NCBI RefSeq assembly: GCF_000315015.1
Contig: NZ_BAEP01000023.1
Span: 62,001 to 126,000, forward strand
DNA from: Paraglaciecola mesophila KMM 241
GTDB taxonomy: Bacteria > Pseudomonadota > Gammaproteobacteria > Enterobacterales > Alteromonadaceae
Direction of reading: 5' to 3'
Length of the DNA: 64,000 nt
A program made the translations under genes and the position numbers. This document shows positions 1 to 8,461 of this stretch, one piece after another (position 1 is the first letter of the stretch; each line of letters begins with the position of its first letter). The notes under the pieces were generated by a model that was not told where the DNA came from, made no database searches, and saw only the letters and a list, made by a program, of their open reading frames with translations.

Positions 1-1276
1 TTGCTGGAAAGTTTAATATTTCCTCAGGGCAATTTAATTGCTCAAGTAATTCTGGTAACTCGATTAGTTTTAGGGCTAGTTGTTTCAAATAGTCAATTAA
101 TACTGCAGGTTGGCAAAAATCCCCTAACTCGTTGGCTACTTGCTCAAAGTTAACTTGTCCACCATTTTCGCAGTTTCGTTTCCATTTAAATAAGCGAGTT
201 ATCATTTCTAGATCGGCCTTCATTGGCGCAAAGTCGTAAATTGGAGCAAAGCGAATATCGCCATCAAATTTCAAGAACGAAATATTACGACCATGGTTGT
301 CTGAATTACCAAATACTAAATTTAAAAAGTCTCTTACTACGTATTGCTTAGCAAATTCAGCAGCACTCATTTGAGTGGTATCTTGTATACGATCCCACAC
401 CTCTCTCATGACGGTAAAATGATCATGATGGCTACCAGGAACAGCATTGATGATGGAGTAAATGCTTTCTAAACCAATACGAGTTGCTATGCCATTTTCG
501 CTGCGAACATCAAATCTAGGTAGCCATAAACTTACTTGGCCTTGGTGCTCCAAAATTTTCATTTTTGCAACGTCGATAGTTTCAATGTTTGTGCCTTTAA
601 GTATATGGGTTAAGGCTTGGTAGTAGATGCCCTCAGTTTTTAAAATGCTGTTGTCTCTGGCTGTACGAGTATTTCTGGCAAATTTTGTTAAGTAGGGCAC
701 TGCTCTCAGTGGCTTACCTGCAAAGTCGGCATCGATGTAGACTTGATCTTCTTCAAGCATTAATAACAATTTAGGTGCTACTCCACCCGCTCCTGTGGCG
801 CCACCAACAGCCGCTCCATGTTCATTGGCGTATTCTAAAAAGTTATGCTGAAGCTGAATGACATCATTGATAGAAAAGCGGATTTTCGTGTCGTCATTAC
901 TTGAAAGTACTGATTCTTTAATGCGCAAGTTGCCTACCGGAGACATGCAGGCATTGGTTAATAAAGCATAGTTTTGCTCAAAGTCACCTGAGCGGCTTAC
1001 ATTGAGGTACTGTAACCACCAATCTCTTGATTTACCCACGGGTAATATATCGTCTAATAAGGCCGGCCAGTTTGGATAATCAGTAGGGATAATGCTAATA
1101 GGGGCATTCACCGTGCACGCCCAGCAGTCTTTAACCTCATAACTAGCTACAGCTGCAATATATTCTGAGTAGTAACTGAGCGCTGCCGTGGCACTTAGTT
1201 TATTACCTGCGAAGCTAAGTGTGGCTGCATCCCACCACTTGCCCTGGTTAAATAATTGAAGTGTGACATTTTGCAT
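1..1276 (-). CDS. HipA-family serine/threonine kinase-like toxin (3' end beyond window)
   Basis: The reverse strand is open from an ATG at 1276 to the left edge, about 425 codons, so the C-terminus lies outside the window. The HipA C-terminal kinase signature is clear: RDFLNLVFGNSDNHGRN followed by a stretch ending IYDFAPM, corresponding to the catalytic and metal-binding loops. A glycine-rich segment (GGATGAGGVAPK, about residue 155) matches the HipA ATP-binding region. HipA proteins phosphorylate cellular targets such as a tRNA synthetase and are held in check by a HipB HTH partner. No HipB-like gene lies upstream; one could be beyond the edge. The promoter region contains repeated palindromes that look like autoregulatory operators. 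Family call is secure; toxicity and target are unknown. Confidence 0.85.
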   Translation of the reverse strand, partial: MQNVTLQLFNQGKWWDAATLSFAGNKLSATAALSYYSEYIAAVASYEVKDCWACTVNAPISIIPTDYPNWPALLDDILPVGKSRDWWLQYLNVSRSGDFEQNYALLTNACMSPVGNLRIKESVLSSNDDTKIRFSINDVIQLQHNFLEYANEHGAAVGGATGAGGVAPKLLLMLEEDQVYIDADFAGKPLRAVPYLTKFARNTRTARDNSILKTEGIYYQALTHILKGTNIETIDVAKMKILEHQGQVSLWLPRFDVRSENGIATRIGLESIYSIINAVPGSHHDHFTVMREVWDRIQDTTQMSAAEFAKQYVVRDFLNLVFGNSDNHGRNISFLKFDGDIRFAPIYDFAPMKADLEMITRLFKWKRNCENGGQVNFEQVANELGDFCQPAVLIDYLKQLALKLIELPELLEQLNCPEEILNFPA

Positions 1277-1779
1277 GTAGTAGCCAGCAGTTTGTTACCG
1301 TTAATACTTTAATAATAACAGCTAAACGGTAGAGTTCTACTGTTTATGCTCGGTTTCTTATGAATAAACGGTAGTAAACTTTTGTTTCATAACGATTTCA
1401 CCTACGTGTGTCTGTGAGTTTGTAAGAAGAGTACGAAAGTATTCCATATCTACTCAGCTTGAATAATGTGCGTGAAACGTTCGATAGGTGAAAGCGGTAA
1501 TCTATTACCGTAAAAAAGCACAATACTCATATTTAAACGGTAGGGTGCTACCGTTTGTACATCGAGTAATCCTTATTATCTTTAGATAATAAGTCGCTAA
1601 AATGTATCGTCATTCCCGTAGTTGTGTCTTTTTGTGGTAATTAATTTAACCTATGCAATGGGTTTTATCTTATGCTAAAACACCTCCTCTAACGAGAGAG
1701 GGAACTTCAAATATTTATACCTGTATTTCTAAAACTGTGTCCTTCTCTTGTCGCCACTCTCAAAACATAAGGACATGCT
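1277..1779. promoter_or_regulatory. Intergenic region with repeated ACGGTAG palindromes
   Basis: No convincing gene lies here. It contains two full palindromes of the form AAACGGTAG-N4-CTACYGTTT (1324-1345 and 1535-1556; the second has perfect 9-bp arms) plus isolated half-sites at 1296-1302 (TACCGTT), 1366-1374 (AAACGGTAG) and 1506-1512 (TACCGTA). A separate AT-rich inverted repeat, CTTATTATC-TTTA-GATAATAAG, lies at 1572-1593. The ACGGTAG sites cluster upstream of the leftward hipA gene, as expected for binding by a HipB-type or other HTH regulator. The binding protein is not identified in the window. Confidence 0.6.
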
Positions 1780-2283
1780 TTGAAAACATTAGCGCTGCTG
1801 CTTCCTTTTTTATCTTTAAATTGCTTCGCAGAGGAAGAAAACCACGATAAAGGTTTTTCAATTGGCTTAGGTTTAGGTTCGATGTACACCGGCATCGGGG
1901 GAAACCTGTCGTTAATGTCTGAATATGATTTGAAGTATGTTTCTATCGGTTGTGTTGAATACAGTTCTCGTTTTGGCTCAACTTGCGGGTTTGGAGCGGG
2001 TTGGACTAAAACAGACTTATTCGACTTCGATTCTAATAAGCATGGTTTTGGCGTTTATATAAGTTTGGTGGGTCATGAGTCTTATGTGGGTTACACGTCG
2101 ACGACCGAAGGGGTAAAGGCGTATTTTCATGACGATGACATCTATGGTGCTGGTATCAGCTATACCTACTTCATGAATGGTATAAACCAAAGTGGGACAA
2201 CTTTCGGTGCTTCAATTCACGCTACTAATGCAAGCGTTGAATCAAAATATGGCGGCTTCCTTCAAGTTGGTTACCAGTTTTAA
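1780..2283 (+). CDS. Small secreted, probably outer-membrane protein of unknown function
   Basis: A 167-residue protein starting at TTG, chosen because AAGGA sits at 1770-1774 with suitable spacing and the next residues form a signal peptide (hydrophobic LALLLPFLSLNCFA, cleavage near residue 18). The mature part is rich in glycine and aromatic residues with alternating polar/hydrophobic stretches and ends in GYQF. A C-terminal phenylalanine like this is typical of small outer-membrane beta-barrels. I do not recognise a specific family. It is upstream of two small lipoprotein genes on the same strand, so this may be a small envelope group. Confidence 0.7.
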   Translation: MKTLALLLPFLSLNCFAEEENHDKGFSIGLGLGSMYTGIGGNLSLMSEYDLKYVSIGCVEYSSRFGSTCGFGAGWTKTDLFDFDSNKHGFGVYISLVGHESYVGYTSTTEGVKAYFHDDDIYGAGISYTYFMNGINQSGTTFGASIHATNASVESKYGGFLQVGYQF

Positions 2284-2437
2284 TAGGAGTGCGTGAGTAT
2301 GGCAGTAAGAGTCGCGCAACAAATGTAAAATACGCAAGTTCAAAATTAAGGTGTAACAGCGGGATCAGATACATCGAAACTAATTTTTGTGACAGAAACC
2401 CTCGGCTAATAGAGGCATTTTTCATACAAGGTAGTTT

Positions 2438-2668
2438 ATGCAAATAAAAAAATTATTCATCCTAGCGATATCCTTTACATTAGGGAGTTGCTCAACGCTT
2501 CCCTTCAAACAACAAGTTGCAGAAGAAGCGATATTTTATGGCCTTGGGATTGACCCTGGTCATAGCAAAGGGCAGTGTAATCTTATTCGAAGTCGATGTG
2601 ACAAAGTCGGCTATTCACAGTGGGAAAATAACGATGGAGAGACCCATTGCTCCTGCAAAGAAAACTAA
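2438..2668 (+). CDS. Small cysteine-rich lipoprotein, unknown function
   Basis: A 76-residue protein with a classic lipoprotein signal: basic start MQIKK, hydrophobic core, and lipobox LGSC with Cys17 as the lipidation site. The mature region is about 60 residues and has four further cysteines (QCNL, SRCD, HCSCK), suggesting disulfides in the periplasm. No family recognised. Same strand as the preceding beta-barrel-like gene and the following lipoprotein gene; there is no clear terminator between them. Confidence 0.65.
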   Translation: MQIKKLFILAISFTLGSCSTLPFKQQVAEEAIFYGLGIDPGHSKGQCNLIRSRCDKVGYSQWENNDGETHCSCKEN

Positions 2669-2754
2669 AAATAATGCCAAAACCGAGCGAAAAGCAAGTG
2701 GCCTACATGATGCTTTCGTTTGTTTTACCTTTAATGAACTTTAGAGGATTAACC

Positions 2755-3000
2755 GTGAAATACATATTATTAATCAGCCTTTTGGCAGCTGTGCTTACGG
2801 GTTGCAGTGTTACGGGTGATTCGAAAGATATCGCTGATTGCTGGGACGTTGCTGATAAACGAGGTGTCGATAAAGGTAGAGCCTTAGATTCAACCTATAA
2901 TTCCTGTGTTGACTCCAGAGCAAAGGTTCGCCATGAGAAAGATCGCAGCGATACAGCAGCGATTTGGTTAGATTTTCTGTTTGGTTCTTCGAAAGACTGA
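2755..3000 (+). CDS. Small lipoprotein, unknown function
   Basis: I place the start at GTG 2755 because AGAGGA precedes it at 2743-2748 and the product then begins with a lipoprotein signal (VKYILLISLLAAVLTGC, lipobox LTGC, Cys17). A longer in-frame reading from 2647 would bury the signal and overlap the previous gene. The protein is 81 residues, with mature charged and helical sequence and two cysteines (DCWD, NSCVD). Function unknown. Confidence 0.65.
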   Translation: MKYILLISLLAAVLTGCSVTGDSKDIADCWDVADKRGVDKGRALDSTYNSCVDSRAKVRHEKDRSDTAAIWLDFLFGSSKD

Positions 3001-3030
3001 GTTCGCTAACAGAATCAATAAATTGGGCAG

Positions 3031-3064
3031 AGTAGGTTCAAAGCTCACTCTAGCCCTACTTTTT
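3031..3064 (+). terminator. Possible rho-independent terminator
   Basis: AGTAGG (3031-3036) can pair with CCTACT (3055-3060), which runs into a T-rich tract (TTTTCTCTTT). The stem is short and the loop long, so this is a weak call. The position, just after the small lipoprotein gene, is appropriate. Confidence 0.3.
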
Positions 3065-3157
3065 CTCTTTCCTCTTCTCTTATTCGTGCAACCAACCCTG
3101 CAATATTGAAAGCTTCCAGTTATCCCTCCCTGTAACGCTCCAGCCAGCCAGATATCA

Positions 3158-3865
3158 CTATTTGGCGTTTTGAACGCGCGCTATTTGCTCATCTGCAAAC
3201 GGCAGATGCTCGGTTTTTATCCAGACCCGTGCGCCGGTTCTACCGGCTTTAGCTTTAAATTGACTGCCTACGGGCAGGCGCAGCCAGCTGTGCTTTTCTA
3301 GGTTGTCGTTACCTTCACTCATATCGCCCGCAAGCACTAGGGCCTCAAGGCCTTTGCTGGCTTCAAGTTCAAGCACGCTGTCGGGCGCTAATTCATACAC
3401 GCTGACTGCTTCGTACTCATCACGATAGAGTACTTTGCTTACTACGCCTGTCGCGGGCGCGGTGAATTCAGATGATGGTGTGATGTCATCTGCTCTGGCA
3501 GATATGTTCACTTGTAATCTGTCATCAGGGTTGAATTGCCATAACTTGACGAAAATTACACAGCCTTCATCAGAGCCAGGTTTATGTGACGATTGAGGCG
3601 GGTTGCGAACATAGGAGCCTGCAGGAAAGTCACCATGCTGATCTTGAAACACGCCCTCAAGAACGATGAATTCTTCGCCGCCGGTATGCACATGAGGCGA
3701 AAATTCACTGCCTGGTGCATAGCGCACTATGGTGGTTGCCCGGGCGACTTCATTGCCGACGCGGTCTAGCGGTCTACGGTCAACCCCTGGCATCGGTGAA
3801 GCTAGCCAAGGTTGCTGTTGGCTGTGAACAACCACACGCTGGCTAAAATCAGCATTAATATTCAT
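3158..3865 (-). CDS. ChrR-like cupin domain protein
   Basis: A 235-residue protein with an N-terminal cupin of the ChrR type. His58 and His60 in SPHVHTGGEEF, the following glutamates and His94 form the usual metal-binding set (Zn or Fe). A second, degenerate cupin-like half fills residues 120-230. There is no N-terminal anti-sigma domain, so this is not a full ChrR; such short proteins are usually annotated as cupin enzymes or sensors in oxidative or electrophile stress. It sits 44 bp downstream of the glutathione S-transferase gene on the same strand, so co-transcription from the TetR-operator region is likely. Confidence 0.8.
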   Translation of the reverse strand: MNINADFSQRVVVHSQQQPWLASPMPGVDRRPLDRVGNEVARATTIVRYAPGSEFSPHVHTGGEEFIVLEGVFQDQHGDFPAGSYVRNPPQSSHKPGSDEGCVIFVKLWQFNPDDRLQVNISARADDITPSSEFTAPATGVVSKVLYRDEYEAVSVYELAPDSVLELEASKGLEALVLAGDMSEGNDNLEKHSWLRLPVGSQFKAKAGRTGARVWIKTEHLPFADEQIARVQNAK

Positions 3866-3909
3866 ATTTAGGCTCCTATTCTTGCATCAATCATATAGTT
3901 GTTAGCGTA

Positions 3910-4530
3910 TTAAGCCGCGATACTCGGGCGCTTAGCTACTCGGTCGTGCCATGCTTGTAGGTGCGCTAAGTTAGTAGGAATACCGACATTACAAAAACCA
4001 CCGAATACTAAGCCACACCACAGGGTAATGTCGGCCACAGTAAATGCCTCACCCGCTACATAGCTTTGTTCGGCCAATACACTGTCAAAATAAGCTAAAC
4101 CTGCTATTGCACGTGCATGTTGTTTTTGACCCCAATCACTATTTTGATACGTCTCTAACTCAGGGCCTAAACCGTCGGTTGCATGATGAAAGTAAGTGGC
4201 GATAGCGTCAAGCACTTGGGTTTCAGCGCGACGCTGCATCATGCTGATTACTGCACGCTCTTTGGCGGTTTCACCTGTCAATGAAGGGCCAGCAAAATGG
4301 TGATCAATGTATTCGGTGATCGCTGGGGATTCAGAGATATAAGTGCCGTCGTCTAGTTCAAGCACGGGCACGCCGGCAAAGGGGTTTTTACGTAAAAAGG
4401 CTGCATTTCTGTGCTCAGCATTCATTAAGTCTACTGGTTTAAAAGTAGCGCTATCAAGGGCGTTTTTCTCGGCTAATGCGATACGTACGCGAAGCGGGTT
4501 AGGGAAGTTTTCAACGTCATATATGATCAT
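3910..4530 (-). CDS. Glutathione S-transferase family protein
   Basis: 206 residues, normal GST length. The N-terminal thioredoxin-like half (residues 1-80) starts IIYDVENFPNPLRVRIALAEK and contains the cis-Pro element (GVPVLELDDGTYISES) that binds the glutathione gamma-glutamyl group. The C-terminal helical half carries the conserved FTVADITLW N-capping motif. Likely a cytoplasmic detoxification enzyme. It is first gene of a leftward pair with the cupin gene and is divergent from a TetR regulator; matching palindromes in between imply TetR repression released by an electrophile or similar ligand. Substrate cannot be deduced. Confidence 0.88.
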   Translation of the reverse strand: MIIYDVENFPNPLRVRIALAEKNALDSATFKPVDLMNAEHRNAAFLRKNPFAGVPVLELDDGTYISESPAITEYIDHHFAGPSLTGETAKERAVISMMQRRAETQVLDAIATYFHHATDGLGPELETYQNSDWGQKQHARAIAGLAYFDSVLAEQSYVAGEAFTVADITLWCGLVFGGFCNVGIPTNLAHLQAWHDRVAKRPSIAA

Positions 4531-4639
4531 GGCTATCTCTTTGTTATTTATTACAGTTTGTTAAAGGCTTAATCACTTTGGGTGCTCTCGGGCTACTGAG
4601 ACTGATGCTACTCATATTAGTTATATGAATTACATTAAT

Positions 4640-4657
4640 CTACCTACTGATAGGTAG
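4640..4657. promoter_or_regulatory. TetR-type operator upstream of GST gene
   Basis: Palindrome CTACCTA-CTGA-TAGGTAG with perfect 7-bp arms, about 110 bp upstream of the GST start. The core and the CTGA spacer match the second site at 4942-4957, indicating the same regulator binds both. Confidence 0.65.
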
Positions 4658-4941
4658 TTATAGTGATCGAACCGATACCTGTCAACTACTTTAGGTTTAT
4701 CTTGTTCTACAAAAAAACACGATACGCTCTAAGTTTAGAGTTTTTATCTATTTAATTCAGTTGTTTACAATGCCGTTGCGGGGATTACTGACGTGTTCCT
4801 TTTTTAGATAGTATAAGCGGGCTAACCTCAAGAACCAGATTAGCGAAGTACATATTAATCTGGTTATTTGCACAAATAACGGTGTTTAACCGATTATAGG
4901 GAGCCACCAGCTCAATTAGTCTTTAGCGACTTGTACCTATG

Positions 4942-4957
4942 TATCTACTGATAGATA
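4942..4957. promoter_or_regulatory. TetR-type operator upstream of the TetR gene
   Basis: Palindrome TATCTA-CTGA-TAGATA, 21 bp before the TetR start codon. It shares core and spacer with 4640-4657 (consensus TAYCTACTGATAGRTA). This position favours autorepression. Confidence 0.65.
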
Positions 4958-4978
4958 ATGTGAAAAATAGGAGCACTT

Positions 4979-5524
4979 ATGAGCAAGAAACAACTTTTAC
5001 TCAAGGCCGCTGAAGCCAAAGTAAGAACCGGTGGTTACAACAACTTTAGCTTTCGCGAATTGGCCGACGAAATCGGCATTAAAAGCTCAAGTGTGCATTA
5101 TCACTTCCCTACAAAAGCGGACTTAGGCGCTGAATTGGCGCGTCAATATACAGACAATTTCTTGACCAATTTAGGGGCGCCAGAAGCGCTTATTGCTGAG
5201 GGTAAAAAACCTATTGAGGTGTATTTACAACAATTTCAGTGTGCCCTAACTGAAGACAAAAAAATGTGCCTTTGTGGCTTGCTAGGTGCTGAAACCGACG
5301 CTTTACCCGAGAAGGTAAAAGCGCAAACGCAGCGATTCTTTGAGCAAAATATTAACTGGTTAACCCAAGCTTATCAGCAAGTCGATGGCATTAGCGAGCA
5401 AGCAGCTAATGGCCAAGCTATTGCGACCCTATCTTTGCTTGAGGGGGCGATGCTAGTGAGTAAAGCAATGAACGACACCGCGATTTTTGCCACGGCGAGT
5501 GCAGGGTTATTAATCAAACGATAA
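4979..5524 (+). CDS. TetR-family transcriptional regulator
   Basis: 181 residues, with AGGAG just upstream of the ATG. The N-terminal HTH is clear (FSFRELADEIGIKSSSVHYHFPTK, about residues 23-46, here read in two halves), followed by an all-helical ligand-binding domain with a CLCG segment around residues 99-102 that could be redox or ligand active. It is divergent from the GST-cupin pair, and the shared operators flanking the intergenic region suggest it represses both directions. The inducer is unknown. Confidence 0.88.
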   Translation: MSKKQLLLKAAEAKVRTGGYNNFSFRELADEIGIKSSSVHYHFPTKADLGAELARQYTDNFLTNLGAPEALIAEGKKPIEVYLQQFQCALTEDKKMCLCGLLGAETDALPEKVKAQTQRFFEQNINWLTQAYQQVDGISEQAANGQAIATLSLLEGAMLVSKAMNDTAIFATASAGLLIKR

Positions 5525-5805
5525 TGATGACATTCGCTGTGTAGCAATAAAATCATCATTGACACCTTCGCTAGCAGGAGAGTCGGTCGCAAACATAAAT
5601 TCAAATCCGTTAACATCACCGAGCTAGCAATTCAATTAACTCTGTCGTTATTCCTTACACCCAATATTATTGTTGTTTTCGATAAAGTATTTTGTAATTG
5701 ATGATATTTTTGCAAGTAAAATAAAGGAGCATAATCCGCCGTAAATTCATTGCTTAAAGCGTTTTTGCTTACAGAGCATCCTCAGAATCACTACGGAGTT
5801 ACATT

Positions 5806-6993
5806 ATGCCACTTGCTTTATGGGCCTTAACACTAAGTGCCTTCGCTATTGGTACCACCGAATTTGTTATTGTCGGGCTGGTACCTACTATCGCTCAAGA
5901 CCTGAGCGTATCACTACCTTCTGCTGGCTTATTAGTTAGTTTGTACGCCTTAGGTGTTGCCATTGGTGCACCAGTGCTAACCGCTTTAACCGGTCGCTGG
6001 AATCGCAAAGTCGTATTGCTTGCGCTTATGTCCCTGTTTATTGGGGGCAATATACTGGCGTGGTTAGCACCTAGCTATGAGTCTCTGATTGCCGCGCGTA
6101 TTCTAACGGGGTTAGCCCACGGAGTATTCTTTTCGATAGGTTCAACTATTGCGACTAGCCTGGTCAGCAAAGACAAAGAAGCCAGCGCGATCGCTATTAT
6201 GTTCACGGGTTTGACCGTTGCTTTAGTGACAGGAGTGCCATTAGGTACTTGGATCGGGCAAATGTTCGGATGGCGTGCAACGTTTTTAATTGTCGCTTTA
6301 CTCGGATTAGTTGCACTGATAGGTAGCGCAATACTGTTGCCAAATAAGCTGAAAAAATCTGCTCCAGCCACAATTGCTCAGCAATTGAAAGTACTGACTC
6401 AGCCACGATTACTCTTGGTGTACGCTATGACAGCAGTGGGTTATGGCGGCACATTTGTCGCCTTTACCTACCTTGCACCTATGCTGCAACAAGTGTCAGG
6501 CTTTTCGGCTAGTGCCATAAGCTTAATACTCTTGGTATACGGGGTGTCAGTGGCATTTGGCAATATCTGGGGGGGGAAGCTTGCAGATAAACACGGCCCA
6601 GTGAAAGCCTTGCAGTTTATTTTCGCAGCGCTGGCAGTGGTGCTGTTTATTTTTACCTTTACCGCAGGCAACCCAATTACTGCCGTACTAACCGTATTGG
6701 TCTGGGGAGCGTTCGCATTTGGTAACGTGCCAGGCTTGCAGGTTTACGTGGTGCAACTGGCCGAAAAGCACTCACCAAACGCGGTAGATGTAGCTTCAGG
6801 GCTAAACATTGCAGCGTTTAATGTGGGTATTGCTATAGGCTCGATTATCGGTGGTAGCGTGGTAGAAAACATGCAACTTACTGATACCCCTTGGATAGGT
6901 GGGTTGATCGTTGTGTTTGCATGGCTACTAACGTCGTGGTCGGGCTCGCTTGATAAGAAGCAACCTCCAGCGACTCAAGCGCAAGCAATGTAA
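5806..6993 (+). CDS. MFS transporter, DHA1-type drug/sugar efflux family
   Basis: 395 residues with twelve predicted membrane segments. The start (ALTLSAFAIGTTEFVIVGL) is the hallmark of the AraJ/YdeA/NepI-like branch of drug:H+ antiporters. The motif A-like loop appears as TALTGRWNRKVVLL, and the RILTGLAHGVFFSIGS segment matches helix 4 of this group. It probably exports sugars, nucleosides or drugs by proton antiport at the inner membrane. It is a single gene with a strong terminator right after it. The TetR gene 280 bp upstream points the same way and might influence it, but no operator copy is seen directly upstream. Confidence 0.85.
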   Translation: MPLALWALTLSAFAIGTTEFVIVGLVPTIAQDLSVSLPSAGLLVSLYALGVAIGAPVLTALTGRWNRKVVLLALMSLFIGGNILAWLAPSYESLIAARILTGLAHGVFFSIGSTIATSLVSKDKEASAIAIMFTGLTVALVTGVPLGTWIGQMFGWRATFLIVALLGLVALIGSAILLPNKLKKSAPATIAQQLKVLTQPRLLLVYAMTAVGYGGTFVAFTYLAPMLQQVSGFSASAISLILLVYGVSVAFGNIWGGKLADKHGPVKALQFIFAALAVVLFIFTFTAGNPITAVLTVLVWGAFAFGNVPGLQVYVVQLAEKHSPNAVDVASGLNIAAFNVGIAIGSIIGGSVVENMQLTDTPWIGGLIVVFAWLLTSWSGSLDKKQPPATQAQAM

Positions 6994-7011
6994 AATAAAT
7001 AGCAGTCGTAC

Positions 7012-7037
7012 AAAAGCCGGAGTTCGCTCCGGCTTTT
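7012..7037. terminator. Bidirectional rho-independent terminator
   Basis: Perfect 11-bp stem AAAAGCCGGAG / CTCCGGCTTTT with a TTCG tetraloop. It lies between the convergent MFS and RND-outer membrane factor genes and has A/T runs on both sides, so it can serve both directions. Confidence 0.9.
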
Positions 7038-7078
7038 GTGTTGCGAAACTCACAACGGAGCCCCTAGCGGTTTCTATG

Positions 7079-8461
7079 TTAAATAACGCTGATCCCGCCA
7101 CCGAATGCTCGGTAAATATCCACTAATCGATTAAAACTTTGTTGCTCGAGTAAGGCAAGTTGATCTCGGCTTTGCAGGGCATCACGTTGGGCTTCTAATA
7201 ATTCAAGAAACTCACCGCTGCCTGCCTCGAAACGTTGGCGTGCTAATGTCATCGCTCTTTCACTAGCTTGCCATTGGTGTTCAGTGCTTTGCTGTTGCTG
7301 GCGGCTAAAGTTATAGCTTTGCAGTGAAAATTGCATGTCAGCAAGGGCATCAAACACTTGTTGTTCAAACTGTGCTAAGGCGATCTCAGAGCTGGCCTTG
7401 GCTTGACCAATACGCGCCTTAACCGAAGCTAAATCAGCTGCTTGCCAACTGATTGTAGGGGCGACACTCCAACTTTTTGTATTACCACCGAGTGTTAATC
7501 CTGGGCCAGACAAAAAGCCTAGGAAACCACTGACCGATACATTCGGGTACAAATCAGCGGTGGCTACACCAATGCGCGCAGTGCTGGCCGCTAATGCACG
7601 CTCTGAGCTTGCCACATCAGCTCGATAGCGTAAGTAGTTTTCCCCAGGTATGAGTGCCACAGGTTGCGTTAACTGAGGCAAATCTGGCTCAGCGTTAAGG
7701 GAGAGCTCGCCAGGCTTTTTGGCCAATAGCGCTGAGAGCGTAGCATCGGCACGAGCCAGCAAGGTACGCATTTGCGGTACTGTGGCTTCAACCTCGAAAA
7801 CTTGGGCATCAATACGCGCCATTTCTAACTCAGAGGCAAACCCAGCTTGGTAACGTGCTTTTACAATCGTGTGGGTTTGGCGTAAGTTCGCTAAGTTTTG
7901 CTCGGCTACTCTCAGGCGGAACTGGGCACCGCGATAGTCACCATAGCTAGAGGCTACCTGGCTGATAATTTGTAGTTGAGCGTCATGCCACAAAATATCG
8001 GCTTGCTCAGCTTCAGCCAGCGATGCCTCAATGGCTCGGCGTACCTTGCCGAACAAGTCCACATCCCAGGTTAAGTTGGCACCTGTGTTGTAACCTCGGG
8101 CAATCGTGTCATCGTCAGCCTTAAGCACAGTCTGATTTTTCGATGCTGAATAACCCGCATTTAGCGTACCCTTTGGCAGCAAGTCATTTTGACTGTCACG
8201 AAAGATGGAGTAAGCCCGTAGAACGTTAGCTTGAGCTTGAAACAAGGTACGGTTTTCTTTAAGCGCTTCATCAATTAAATGATTTAGGTCTTCGTCACCG
8301 AAGGCTTGCCACCAGTTAGTTAGCTTTTCCGCTTTCTCGTATGTGCTGGCTAGTTCGACATTATTCGCTTTAGTAGGGGCCTGATAATCAGGACCCACAG
8401 CACAGGCACTAAGGGTAGCTATAAATGCTGCGAGTGTGCCGATTTTCAAGATATTACCCAT
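7079..8461 (-). CDS. RND efflux outer-membrane factor (NodT/OprM family lipoprotein)
   Basis: 460 residues, typical for the family. It starts with a lipoprotein signal (lipobox LSAC, Cys20) followed by AVGPDYQAP, the usual OprM-type mature start. Two repeated OEP domains of long helices follow, including the LRYRADVASSERALAASTARIGVA and YPNVS segments typical of TolC-like trimers. It forms the outer-membrane exit duct for the pump encoded just upstream; its ATG overlaps the RND stop by 8 bp, showing translational coupling. Confidence 0.92.
   Translation of the reverse strand: MGNILKIGTLAAFIATLSACAVGPDYQAPTKANNVELASTYEKAEKLTNWWQAFGDEDLNHLIDEALKENRTLFQAQANVLRAYSIFRDSQNDLLPKGTLNAGYSASKNQTVLKADDDTIARGYNTGANLTWDVDLFGKVRRAIEASLAEAEQADILWHDAQLQIISQVASSYGDYRGAQFRLRVAEQNLANLRQTHTIVKARYQAGFASELEMARIDAQVFEVEATVPQMRTLLARADATLSALLAKKPGELSLNAEPDLPQLTQPVALIPGENYLRYRADVASSERALAASTARIGVATADLYPNVSVSGFLGFLSGPGLTLGGNTKSWSVAPTISWQAADLASVKARIGQAKASSEIALAQFEQQVFDALADMQFSLQSYNFSRQQQQSTEHQWQASERAMTLARQRFEAGSGEFLELLEAQRDALQSRDQLALLEQQSFNRLVDIYRAFGGGISVI

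Noticed and set aside
1653-1895. Short overlapping reading frames in the hipA/beta-barrel intergenic region
   Set aside because: No ribosome-binding site or protein-like composition, and they overlap the better-supported signal-peptide gene at 1780.
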